Shown piece by piece: positions 47,941 through 60,200 of a stretch of 64,000 bases of DNA. Position numbers and translations under genes: made by a program. Every line of letters begins with the position of its first letter. The first letter of the stretch is position 1. Origin of the DNA: Rachycentron canadum (Eukaryota; Chordata; Actinopteri; Carangiformes; Rachycentridae); the NCBI GenBank assembly GCA_038496675.1, contig CM076660.1, forward strand, positions 17,228,038 through 17,292,037. The letters are read 5' to 3'. A model generated the notes under the pieces. That model searched no databases. It had not been told where the DNA came from and saw nothing but the letters and a program-made list of their open reading frames with translations.

Positions 47941-48480
47941 TACTAAGAACTAGGTGAAGCTATACTTAGACACAATGGTGCTTTGAGCTAAATGCTAATG
48001 AGTGACAATTTTAACATGCAGAAGAATAGGTGTAGTATTTACCATGTTTACCAACTTACTCGTGTTACCATACTAGTATTTGCTAATTAGCACTAAACAC
48101 AGAATATGGGATTGTCAGTAATTCTGATTTATTTTGTCATAAACCAAAGTACTGCACAAATATAAACTTTGACTTGGTGGTGGGGCAGTAAGATTCATTC
48201 TCTGGGGACCATGCATAACTGCTCCACATGTAATGATAATCTATGTGGTCGTGAGATACGTCACTAAAAACTAAAAATGTCAACTCCATGGTGACAATAA
48301 TGGAAAAGTCAGGAGATTGCCAAAATCATTGAGATACATCCTCTGTGGAGCATGCACTATCTGTTCAAAATGTCATGGCAATTAATCTGACACTTGTTGA
48401 GATATTTGAACCAAATTGGGGAACTGACCGACCAACCAGCAGATACACCAGCCATGTTGCTAGCATGGCTGAAATATTTC
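47940..48480. repeat. Copy B of the percomorph-type interspersed repeat
   Basis: Longest copy in the window and in the same orientation as copy A. It shows GGTGCTTTGAGCTAAATGCT, TTTGCTAATTAGCAC, GTCATGGCAATTAATCTGAC, TTGTTGAGATATTTGAACC and the terminal GACCGACCAACCAGC tract that is characteristic of this family in fish genomes. The assignment rests on my recognition of the motif order. Confidence 0.65.
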
Positions 48481-51400
48481 ATAGAAATCCTATGATAACA
48501 AATAATCTATAAATTGTTCAATAGATTGTTGCCATTCACAGACTGAATCACTTGTCAATGGGTTACACTTACTCTTAATTATATTCCAATCACATTAATA
48601 GCTATTCAGTTTTTACTCTGAATGTGAGTAGAGGGTCGATGATGCCGCCCCCCAGATTGCACAAACCTAGAGAGCTGTCTGTCTCACACAGTGAAATGAA
48701 GGCTGCTGGGTGTAGAACTGTGGCCAGCTCAAACCTCTGGCAGGTTTCAGTGTGATGCCTCCACACGGACTAATTCATCCACCCACTACGACCTGTGTTT
48801 CCCTGTCAGCAGACTGTGAGGAGGTGTGAATCAGAGCTCTGGCTCAGATGCAGCGAGTACGCATTTGATGTGGCATTTCCTTCTTCCCTTTTCTCAGACC
48901 AGTCTGAAGATAGCTTTTATGCTACACTAGCAATATGCAATGAAGTATTTATCAATTGACCAGTGTAGCAATGTTTGCATTTACTTAATGTATTTGGCAG
49001 CAGTGTGGTGTGTTTGTGATAGTGAAACTGTTGTTGCTGTTGAAGGGGGCACAGATGCAGTTCAGACGTTGGCCAGCAGATGACAGGCCAGGCTGTTGGA
49101 TCGCGAGTGTTTCTGTGTGTTGTCTATGTGCTGTGTTCGAGGCAGCCTATGGCAACAGAGCCAAGAGCGCCACACTCCGGCTTCAGCAGGCCTCCCTCTC
49201 CCTCTCCCTCCCCCTCATCTTCCTCTCCCAACCGCCTTGGAAAAAAAATAGGCCAGACATTTAGCATGACTTCACTTACTGTCCCTGCAGCTACCAAGCA
49301 ACCATAGGCTACCGCTTATAAAAAAAAATACTGATGGTACAAAACCAAATCATATGCAAGAGCAAGAACACACAACCACAAATAGTAGTGTGAAACATCA
49401 TCTGACTGGCACAGAAGCAAAGGTCTCCTTTGCATTTTTTTTTTCTTGGCACTGAAAGCCAAACGCAGTGACACTGAACTATCATCTCACATTGGCATCA
49501 AATACAAGCATGAAACTGTGCTTTCATGAAGATTGACACAATTGTGCGAATAAAACTAAAAAAAATAAATAAATGAATAAATAAAGTGGGACACATGCAG
49601 TCAGAGGCAACATCTCCTGATACTTTTGTCATCTCTGAAATTCAGTCTGTCTTAGCAGAAGTTGACCCATCACGAATTGTCTGAGGAACAGTGGATGAAA
49701 CAAGGGACAGAGGAAAGAAGTACGTTTGCATCAGCAAACAGTCTCACTGACAGCCTGCGAGTGTTGCATTTAAGATATAAATTTTATAAATTGCCAGCAA
49801 TAAAAAAAGGAACACACACATAGTTGACCCATATTGGCATAGAGAAGTGCTTTCCTAAGACACATTATGTTCCCATATCCACTTTCTCTTAATGGCATTT
49901 TTGATCATCTAAAATCTGTCCTTCAATGAGTGACTTCTGTCCAGGGAAAATGCCAAATTAAACTGAGGAGCAGGCTGTTGAAATTTACCAGAAAAAACAG
50001 TTTTTTGTGTTTGACTTATGTATGATCTTCTTCTCACTTGGCTTCAAGAGGGAATATACTTTCCATGCACAATACCAAGCTAATGACTTGAAGTGATTCT
50101 CACAGTGCTTTCCCTGTATCTAATATAAAATACTGGAGAGACTTAAAATGAGATCTTGTGCACTGATTTGTATTCATTTCATGGGCTAATGCAAATGTTG
50201 GAGAGCATTAACAAGCTCAAACACAGTCTATGTTAGCCACATAGTATCAATTAATGAGTGAAAATCGACCAGTGAAACTGATGGCATGTGTGCATACTTT
50301 CTTAGTGACATTCATCAAACAATGTGCTGTGTTCATATTTTCTCCGGCACATACATGTAACTAAAATCTCACCTTTAACTGCTCCATCACCGCTCTCGTC
50401 TTTGTTATACCCTAGGATTTGCTAAATGATGACCCTGGGGAGTTGGATTTAGTGGTTCAGCCGTGGTCACATTGCACAAAAGAGATGTGTCTTAATATTT
50501 TATTAGACACATTATGTTTCCACTCTTCTTCGTCTCTTCACTCTCTTTTCAAACCCCCAAACAAGAACTCCATGGCAACACAGATGAACATCCTGTAGAG
50601 GGAAAATAGATGGACATGCTGTGCTACAGGAGAAGCATGGCTTGACATTTTATCATGTCAAAGATGATGCTTAAAGGATTTGAGAGTCTCGTTTGGGGTA
50701 AACCACTAACAGACATACAGTAAGTGTTTATTGACTGAATAATTGATGATTTTAGTGGACATTATCTTTCCTGTCTGTCCAAGAAAACTCAGTTTCTGTA
50801 CATCTGTTCTCTGAATGCATAGCGATGTTGACATCTTAAGCTTTGTGTTTGTGTTGTTAAGTCTATCAATCATGACATTCACCATTATTGACCATTTCCT
50901 CATAATTTGCATGAGAAAAAATGTTCCAATCACATTCCATAAAGACTGTACGTCAACCTCAGTGCTTTGGTTACAGTCAGCAATGTACATGACAGAAAGC
51001 ACAAGCAGGCATTCTCAGCCTCGAAGCCAAAGCAGCTGCTTTTTGACCACTTTCGGGGGGGGGGGGGTTCCCACAGAGGAACAGCCATCAATTTCTGACC
51101 CATGTTAATGCACCCTTTCAATATTTTATGTTTTTATATGGAGTGCTGACAATAGAACATGGAAATGGAGGGCACATTTTGCTGAGCTACTTCACTGGCT
51201 CTGTAACCATCTTCTCAACAGAGCTATGCACTCCAGTGCAGCAAGAACCAACCCATGGAAAGAAAGATGAAAACAGGCAAATTCAGCAACAGCAAACCTG
51301 CAGAGACTGAACGCTCTATCTTTCATCCACAATAAATGCAAATGTTGAAAGGAAGCTGTTTTATCTGTACATGCTTTTGTTTTGTTGCCATTTACGATAC

Positions 51401-53500
51401 AGTCATGTGAATTGACAGATATAATTTGATCTTGATTTAATAAGTTGGACATGTTGGACATATTATTTATATACCTCAACTCCTCTCAAGGTGAACTCAC
51501 TTATCGGCGTAATCAACTGTCGAAGTGGCTGGTGGAGGCGACTGAGAGTAAATTACAAGAAATCAATTAGGAGAGACAATTGTACATTAAATCTGCCTTG
51601 TATCTAAAGGAGGACACGTCACGAGAGGATCATTACACAGGTCACAGCTACTGGAGGAGGCTAAGCATGATGAAATACAACACACACAACAACAACAACT
51701 AATACACTATCACTATCAGTTTGAGAGCATAGCTCTTCAGCCACTTCTTTGTGATTATCCATAAGGTAATTTATGGGTCACATTTAAATAAATGTCCCTT
51801 CAGACCAAGACAAAAGCAGCCAATGGCCCAGAATGGTGAGGCAACTCATTCTGGGCCATAAAGATTGGAAATCAGTCACAAAAATATTAAACCCAAGCAT
51901 GGCCCAATTGTTTACTGGTGTTTTTTTTTTTTGTCCCTATAAGAAACACATAATCAACAACCTCAATACAAAAGAAGTAAGTCTATTTCATCTCATCACT
52001 TCCTGATAGAATTTGATTTAATGATCCATTAAAGGGAGCATTTCTATGTTCTCTCTGCCGCCAGGAGCGGGTGGTGGTGATTGTCACTTGACAACTGCTT
52101 TAGCCACTGTTGTGTTTACAAGAGAAGAGCTTATAATACTTCAAGCCAGATTGCAGGCTACAGTGAGTCACTAGCTGGTGACGAGAAAGGCTTGGGCTAG
52201 CTGGTTAGCATGCTAACTAAAGACACGATAGAGACAAGAGTTAATATTCTACTGCTGGAGTTTGATGCTGAATTCCTGGTACTCCACTGGTAAGTAAATA
52301 GTTGTTAATGCTAATGCTTGCTATGTAGCAAACCTACAAAAAGCTGGATTGAAGCAGATAATACTTAAGACGATACATGAGCAGGTCACATTTTTCAGAT
52401 GGTCCAGCTCCATTAACTCTATCAGTGTTGCTGCAGTAAACTCATATTCCCAACAAGCTGCTTTACCACAACTTTTTATGACCTTCTCAACTATTACTGA
52501 CATTGATTCTGCCCCACTATTAACACCCCCTGGTTATCTATTGGACCTTTTTCATTCCATGGAATCAATATTTGACCTCTGACCTCAAATCAGTCTTGTT
52601 AATATGTGTAAATTCTGGTGTTAAAGGGGCTCTCCCAAGCTCAAGAAGAAGAGTAATTGTAGTCATGCATCAATTGTTTGACAATGAGGGTTTTTTAATA
52701 ATGACACTCTAGTTAGAATTATTACAGGCAATACTTTTCAAGGAGAAGAAAGACTTGATGTACATACATGGTGCTGTATCAATGAGAAAATGCATATTAA
52801 TTTATTAAAGGTATTATTATTAATTTAACAACATTAAAGCATCAGAAATTAAACTTCTTTAATTTTTTCCCACTTTGTGTTGAAGAAGAATTCTCAACAC
52901 CTGAAGCTGAATTGATGCTAGGATTAATCCTTTGTCAATGTATTCAAAATAATCATCTACAGCTTGGATTCAGTTTTTCCATCATCATTTTGTGTAAAGT
53001 ACATTGTTACACACTGTATATACCGCTGGAAATTTAGAGAATGATTCTTCCCTCTTAACTGTGCTGCTGCATGCATTTCCTTGCCCCATGCATTATTTAT
53101 AGTAAAACAGCTATGTCTCAAAAAAGAACTGATATGAAGCAGAAAAAGGGGGAAGTGGGGAAAAACAAGCATGGGGCAGGCTGTAGCTATTATTTTAATG
53201 GTTGCTATGATGCTGTTTTGCATCTGAGAGGTTAGGCCTACGGCCACCATCTAGTGTGGCAGCTTTACAGAAATCTTTCTCTCTTTCGTTCCTGCCTGTT
53301 GAAACCCCCTTTTTGAGTCAATTAAAATATTGTCTGATTTCTCTAACTTTGCAATAGTAAAAAAAAATATTGCAGTTTAATTTGGCTACAATATTATTTA
53401 GCATTTTGAGTAAAATCTAATTTTAAAGTCGTGCTGGAAATCCCACCCAACATCAAATGTTTTCTTTTATGACCAATTAGCTAAACCCACTTATCTTTGA
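48481..53500. other. Intergenic DNA, no gene recognised
   Basis: No spliceable coding sequence found. It contains a G run of 13 at 51,055-51,067 and a locally GC-richer patch at 49,050-49,240 with a CCCTCTCCCT-type pyrimidine tract but no supported exon. Confidence 0.45.
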
Positions 53501-53504
53501 GGGT

Positions 53505-53758
53505 CACAGTCAGTCACAGGGCCAACATTTAGAGACAAACAACCATGCTCACAGTCGCACCTACAGGCGATTTAGTGTTTTTAATTATCTGGACCTGTAT
53601 GTCTTTGGACTGCGGAGGAAGCCGGAGTAGCCAGAGGAAGCCCACACAGCCACAAGGAGAACATGCAAACTCCAGATGGAGACACTCCACTCAGCTGGCA
53701 GATTCAAACACAGAAACCCTCTCTCACTGCTAACTGCTACACCACTGCCACCCAAGGG
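53505..53758. repeat. Dispersed fish repeat with the GGAGGAAGCCGGAGTA signature
   Basis: Contains GGGCCAACATTTAGAGACAA, then CACCTACAGGCGATTTAG, GTCTTTGGACTGCGGAGGAA, GCCGGAGTAGCC, GAGAACATGCAAACTCCA and GCTAACTGCTACACCACTGC in that order. This is one of the most abundant dispersed repeats in teleost genomes. I do not know its class with certainty. A partial second copy lies at 57.1-57.24 kb. Confidence 0.7.
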
Positions 53759-54044
53759 ATTGAGTTGCATTAAAGGTTGTTTAATGACTGGTTGTTTCAT
53801 GAATTTAAGAAAACAAACGAAATGTTATTCATGACTCACCAACAGGCCATTTTAACAGAATTTTAACTTGTCGCAGCCGGATCATGGGTGTAAATGATAA
53901 AATGAATGATGGCTGAATTCCATTTAGCTGCATCAGTTCGAGGGTCCTGACAGTGCTCACACATAGAATTTTGTATAGACAGTTGTTATTCTTACAACGT
54001 GACTCTAGCCTTGCTTCGCCAGACAAGTTTGCATTCAACTGCAC

Positions 54045-54113
54045 TTTGTATGGTTAATTGGCAATGGTTAGCTAACATGTTAGTATGGTAAACATGATAC
54101 TGTTAGGCAAACA
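54045..54113. repeat. Left part of copy C of the percomorph-type repeat, split by a retroelement
   Basis: GGTTAGCTAACATGTTAGTA followed by TGGTAAACATGATACTG matches this repeat family in reverse orientation. The sequence stops abruptly at the left inverted end of the DIRS-like element. The matching continuation begins at 56,349. Confidence 0.55.
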
Positions 54114-54147
54114 GTCTCTTCCAAACCTTGCTCAGCATCTCAGTATG
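54114..54147. repeat. Left inverted terminal repeat of the DIRS-like element
   Basis: Begins GTCTCTTCCAAACCTTGCTC. The reverse complement of 56315-56348 begins GTCTCTTTCAAACCTCGCTC. Six mismatches in 34 positions, four of them among the last 13. Confidence 0.85.
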
Positions 54148-56314
54148 GGTGATACCATGCAAAGTATGGGAGATACTGAGATACTGGGCCATCTCCCAGG
54201 TTGCAAGTGCTGACATACTGGCATGCCCCCATAATACTTCAATGCAGCCAGGTTGAGAGCAAAAACCCTCCCCATGGGTTTGCACACAATTCAGATAATC
54301 CAACACGAAGGACAGAATGCACCAATGAAGATGCTGTCACATCCAGGCACTAACACCAAATGTAAATGTGTGGGGATGCCCAACGAGCAGTATAATTCTC
54401 AGAAATGTCTCTAAACAGGGCCCATGAGGTGGCCATTCCCCCAGTGGAATGAGCTGGAAGGCCCTCTGGAGGCTGCACTCCCCTTTTCTCATATGCCAAC
54501 GCTTCCACTACCGAGTGTGACAGATGCTGGTGAGATAAAGCCTTCCCTCTGTGAGAGGGTACACAAGACCCAACTCCTAGTCCTCCTAAACCTTATTTCT
54601 TTTCAAAGATGGGATCTCTTTATAAACTTCTTTTTCAAGGAATGCTGACCAAGTGGTACATTACCAAACCCTCATGACAAGCTGAAATAGCAGCCAAATA
54701 GACCTAGGCACGAAGCGTAACACATCCAGAACAGACACACAGCTTCTGAAACAAACACTACTTACTGACATACAATGAGCATGTGGATGGCACCCTTGTG
54801 CTATGAACTGTCTCAATCATCCTTGGAGACAAACCCCATATTTAAATTACACCTCTCATATACCAGGCCCAAAAAGCCTGGGTGTGGATGAAAAATCTGT
54901 CCATGTAACCAGGGCTGCACTACAACCAGGACGTCTATGAAGAAGCTGCACTTCTACTAACTTCGCCATCCATCAAAGCCAGCTGCTGCTCTCTCACTCA
55001 GGTCAGAACTGGAGTTATGAGGCTGAGAGTGGGAAACATGTACAGCAGCACGTTTAGCCATGGATGAGCCAGTGCTTTAACTTCAAGTAGTGCATCCTTG
55101 TTTCTTAACAAAAAAGAACAGAGGATATGCATGTATTTGCTGAAATTGTACTTTGTACTTTGGAGATGGGAATTGAGGAAATCCTGATATGTCCCAAAGA
55201 GAACAGAGATCTATATGATTGCTGACTGCTGAGCCTCACTAACCACAGCTACTGAATTGACTGCCGCTTCTTTAACCTCCAGTGGGCGGGAGAGGCAGGA
55301 GAGGTGGTTTGATGCAGCAAAGGTAGCAGCGGCAGCAGCAAAAGACTTTTTGCCTCAAAGAGTAAGCTACAGCTATCTCTCTCCTTCCACAGCCAGGCCC
55401 ATGGCATCACCACAGCCCTAAACTGCACCTTTACATGTACATGATGAAATCTGTGAAAACACATATATCCTCCCATATGTCCATACGCCCTTATCCAAAA
55501 GGTGACTGATCTCCTGGAAAAGCTTGGTCTGTTAAGCTGCCAGGAGTGTCACCATATTCACATTGGGCCTGGGCCACCTACTTGTACACCTTCTGGTACA
55601 TGGAGGATGTGAAGCATCTTACTTGGGTCCTGCTGAGGTGGATTGGCAGTTGGAAGAGGAAAATGGTATACCGCTGATTGCTCCACCACCTGGTGGTCCA
55701 GAAGACTCAGTACCTCCTATATGCAATCTTCAGGCCAGAGTAGGCCTTTACAGGAACCCTGTGCCCTGTTGTCCCCTGACACAATGAGTCGGCATCAGAA
55801 AGGCCACCTTGAGGACAACAACACACACAAGTGATGATCCAGCATCCTAGTTGACCCGGCACTGCAGTGCTCACATGATCCACGTCCCCCAAATGATATC
55901 TGAGCATGCTTCACACCCACAGATGGGAAGGGGATCTCTCCCGAGGTGACACTGCAGGCAGCCAGGTAAAGATATAATGTGACACGCCTACCCTTGAGGC
56001 TACTAGCGTTCCCCTGAGCAGTGCTGTAAGAGTACAACGGTAGCTAGTAGTTTGCTTGATTCAAAGTAGCCTTGAACTCTACAATCCCAATCACAGTTAC
56101 CCATGCGAGACTATGTTAATAGCTGCACACTTGAGTGGTAAATCCAGATTCAGGATAAGTGAGCAGTGAGCTTAATGGAAAGAAAGTGAGAATATCATGT
56201 AGGGGCTGCAGTTATGAAGGGGGTGGGATCATCCAGCTCAGATGATTGGTCTGTTCTCTGATAGACATGGTTGTAGTGGATCTTCCGAGATTGGTCATAC
56301 CAGAGGGTGCGTCA

Positions 56315-56348
56315 CATAGTAAGATATTGAGCGAGGTTTGAAAGAGAC
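56315..56348. repeat. Right inverted terminal repeat of the DIRS-like element
   Basis: Reverse complement partner of 54114-54147. It lies on the gag side, that is, the 5' end of the element, and is followed directly by the resumed host repeat (CTGCTAAACATCAACATGCT). Confidence 0.85.
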
Positions 56349-56475
56349 CTGCTAAACATCAACATGCTAGTCTTGTCATATGAGCATACTAGCATGCTAA
56401 TATTAACATTTAGCTCAAAGCACCAAAGTTCGTAAGTACAGCCTCATCAAGGTGGCAGTATGGCTGTTGACTCTT
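56349..56475. repeat. Right part of copy C of the percomorph-type repeat
   Basis: CTGCTAAACATCAACATGCT, then GAGCATACTAGCATGCTAAT, ACATTTAGCTCAAAGCACC and GTACAGCCTCATCAAGG match the family in reverse orientation and continue the piece that ends at 54,113. Confidence 0.6.
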
Positions 56476-57094
56476 TGTATCATTGAGGTACTAGTCTACA
56501 GTAATTATATTGAATCAACCATTTTAAAATACTTGTGGGTTTTTATGTGTCAGGTTAACAAGCTAGGGAATATAACATGTACTCAGTCTTATCCACATTT
56601 TTCCACATCATAAGTGGCTATAAGAAAACTCATATCAACTTTGCATTGAAATAACACCAGTAAATTATGCATCCCCATCTTTTCACCTGAATCTTCCCAA
56701 ATGTTCATCGTGTTCATGATGGGTAGACAGTGGTAGACTGTGCTCTCACATGCTTCCCATTTTTGATCTTTCTAGTCTGTAAATCCTGAATGGTGCACAT
56801 GCACACCAAACCACGTCATTTGTATGCTGTGCACCATTTACACACGAGGCCCCATGTCCAGCTCCCAATGACAGTGACGCATTAGTGTTTGGGGATGCTG
56901 CTCAAAAATCATTAATTAAACAGGGAATCGATGACTCTTTAAAGCCATCAATGCTCAATTATCAACACATTCTGCTGTGTTGAGTTTGGTTGAGGACTCA
57001 ATCAGTATATTTCTTGACCAAATTGATTCTAAGTGAACTTATATTTACATATAATGAATGACATCCATTGATTTTTCTAAACTGGTTATTCTGT

Positions 57095-57235
57095 TAAGAT
57101 GGGGGCTGAAATCCATCCTGGCAATCTTAAGATGTGAGGCATGCACATGCTAACAGTGTATTACGCAGCTAACACACATATAGACACGTTTGCATTCACA
57201 TTCACACCTACAGGCAATTTAGAGCCTGCAGTGGC
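57095..57235. repeat. Partial second copy of the GGAGGAAGCCGGAGTA-type dispersed repeat
   Basis: GGGGGCTGAAATCCATCCTG followed later by CATTCACACCTACAGGCAAT and TTAGAGCC corresponds to the first part of the family seen at 53.5 kb. The later part is missing. Confidence 0.55.
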
Positions 57236-60200
57236 TCTGTATCTGAAATAAGCTGCCTGTTCACTTGGAAGTGATCACTTCCACAACTTGTACTTCTAAT
57301 CACAGTTCACTCAAAATTGGGACAAACCACCTTTGCTTTAAACCTATAAAATCAATGAGCTGGTTTGGAAAGCATTACATTGTTCCCTCATACTTTGAGG
57401 TGTATGTGGAAAATATTATTTCAGATGTCTTCCTGGTTCATCATCGTTCCCTGTGCTCCAGGTGCGGCAGTCGCATTTAGAGGCTGTTCTCATCACCTTC
57501 ACCGCCTAAACATTCACTGTGGTTTAAGCCCCAAGTGGATCAGTGAAGAGAAAAAAAAGTCCAAATGTGCTACCATATATAGCGTCATGTCCTCATCCAG
57601 AGGACAAAAAGTCTCAGCAAAAAGTTTCACCTGCATCTGTCCTTCTGGCAAAACAAAATGATTATATCATGCTTTATAGATGCAGAATTTAAGTGCCCCA
57701 AATAGGCCACAAAGCTACATTATCCAACCTGTACTGCTGTATATTGTTTTATATTTGCCAGCAATGAAAAAAAAAAATACTATTTAATAGTTCCTGAATT
57801 GAAAAAGGGGCAAATATTACACTTGTCAGCAGGAGTCACTTTGCGTCTTTATTCAGGAAATAGGGTATGAAAGGAGGTATATTCTCATAAACGCGCAATG
57901 GTTTTTAATCAAATTAAAGGACACTCTTGATTTTTCTTCAATTTTGTTTTTCGGACTGTCTTCATATCCAACAGTCCTTATCAAAAGCAAGACACCAACT
58001 AAGAGGTGAGAGCTCTGACAACAACCTGGAATAGCAATGATAAATACCTGATTTTATCCTCTTATTTTGCAACATTGTGTGCTATTTACCTTTTGGGGAC
58101 TAATATCTGAAAATAAATTAATAAAAAGTCAAATGAAACAATTTTGTATATTAGTCCACAAAGGGCAAATGAAAAGACATTAGCTTTTTTTACTGTATAA
58201 GCCTTTATTTGTAAAAAGTCTGTTGTTTGAATGATAACCCTTTTTATACCACATACTTGAACACCTTGTATTTGTAAAAAACACATTTTGTTCAAACACC
58301 TAAAAAAGCTGATTGACACTATAACATTAATTTGCACTGACAAAAAAAATACAACTTCATACTACACAAATGTTGATTCCATGAGTACTGATACTCCAGA
58401 TGAAATCAAACACCTTATTAAACAACTGAATCAAATAAGCGCCCAATGTGAACAAAACAATTACAGTACAAAAACCAAATGCATTTTTCTTCCAGTGCCA
58501 GTATATCAGATGAATTACATTTCCTTCTTATGATAAAACAACAACAACAGTAAGAATAACAATCCATAACAAATGCAACAAATACAATAAATCAGAAATG
58601 AACACAGAAATGAATAAAATCATTTACTAATTTATACTGAAAAATAAATGGGCTGTTGGTTTTGTAAGTTTCTTCCTTTTTTGTTGCCAATTTATTTTTT
58701 TGAATAAAGCGTTGGAAAATCTTTCTTACCTACTGGTTAAACATGACAAAGTCTCCATGGTCGAGTTTTTCAATGCGGGAGATACACTGATGTGTAAATG
58801 GGAATCAGCACAGCTCCTTGCAAGTATCATCATACATTAATTGACAACAGACCATAACCAGAGGCAACTTATTAAAGAGAAAATACAGGGAACACCCACT
58901 CAGTGTGCAATCACATGGCTTACGTTCAGATGCTACTGGTGAGCATCCTTTACATCCTTTGTAGTTGAAGGGCGATTGATGTTGATGCTTATGCTGAACC
59001 TGATAAACTACAGCATGCACTTGGTGCATTTATTCCAAACTGCGTGATTTACAGTAAATACATTTGTAGAAGTACATCTTCATGATTCACACGAATCACA
59101 TGATGTACCTTCCACTGTTACATTTTTCCTCCAGTTTTACGAACAGTTTGTTTCACAAGATTTATAGAGCTGGCTGTAAAACAAGTGCAATTTGAGCGTG
59201 TAAACACTGGATCTTTCTTTTCCTGGCTGTGGAGATGAATCAGATGGTTTGAAGTAAAAATATATGAAAATAAACCTTTCAAAACTCAGGTCATGCAAAA
59301 CAAAACCTACAAGGTATACAAAATAATGAATGCACCAACAGAAGTTCTTCCAACAGTGAGGAGTCTGTCAGCTGTGCTCTGGATAAAATTGACTTGCATG
59401 GTGTTGGTCCACTCTTATAGTGGAGGTCAGTCTCAGAGCTATTCATAACTCACACAACAGTTTTGTGGTCACAGGCTCAGCCCATGTTGCATATCTTTTT
59501 TGGGGGGTGGGGGTGGTGTAATCCCAGATGAAATGCTCTAACATGAAGACTGGTGTTAACAGGGAGTAATACGAGTTATAACTTTATCTGGTTTAACTAC
59601 TATAACCAGATTAGATCCCAGGTGGTAATCACATCAGGACGTGAGATGACACCTCGCATGGTACTTCCACAAACCTCAAAAAGTGTTCGGCCACTGAAAC
59701 AGTTAAATCACTCTAAGATGCTGGGTTTAACAAAGTAACATTTGTGGACCTGTCACCCAGGGATCTTTCTATTTATTCTTTTTTTTTTTTTTTTTTTATC
59801 AATACCCTCACATAGATAAACAAATTTATTCCGGGAGATAACCTACACAGATTTGTGTTGCTAGTGTAAGTGAGCAGCTACACTTTGGCAGTTGGCTGAG
59901 TACCTTGGTCAGGGGCACGCATGACTGTCTTATTGAGGAACAGGAAAGAACATCCCACTCGCCTTCTTAAGGCAATCCTGCTCCTCTAGCCTCTATAAGC
60001 CAGCTAGCCAAACATGCCATTAAATTTCTTAGCAGATTCGTGGACGAATGAGTGACTTGTGGATTACTGAGGTAAACGCTGCAGGCATACTGTGCTGAAA
60101 TCTCCCGAGAAAGGTCAGTTCAGATAAATGGGGAAACTCGAGTTGGAATTTCATTTCAAGATGGCACCATCCCATTCACTGACAGTGAACCAAGGTATAC

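Larger units (their letters stand above)
54114..56348 (-). mobile_element. Shortened, inactive DIRS-like tyrosine-recombinase retroelement
   Basis: Inverted ends 54114-54147 and 56315-56348 match at 28 of 34 positions. Reading leftwards on the minus strand, about 55,850-55,930 encodes a gag-like HA...CEHC segment, and 55,385-55,430 a decayed gag block (AMGLAVEGER). At 55,010-55,085 is ALAHPWLNVLLYMFPTLSLI, a hallmark of the end of the RNase H region in fish DIRS elements. About 54,690-54,860 gives fragments such as STRVPST and YLAAISACHEG. At 54,355-54,454 is AHSTGGMATSWALFR then WASPHIYIW...LDVTA, the C-terminal recombinase block. The HxxR motif reads HSTG and the catalytic Tyr position is lost near a stop. 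Most of the reverse transcriptase is absent, so 2.2 kb remains of an element normally several kilobases long. It is not a retrovirus: there are no LTRs and no DDE integrase. Confidence 0.85.

Noticed and set aside
54114..56348. Endogenous retrovirus or Gypsy LTR element
   Set aside because: The ends are inverted, not direct, repeats, and the 3' coding remnant is a tyrosine recombinase, not a DDE integrase.
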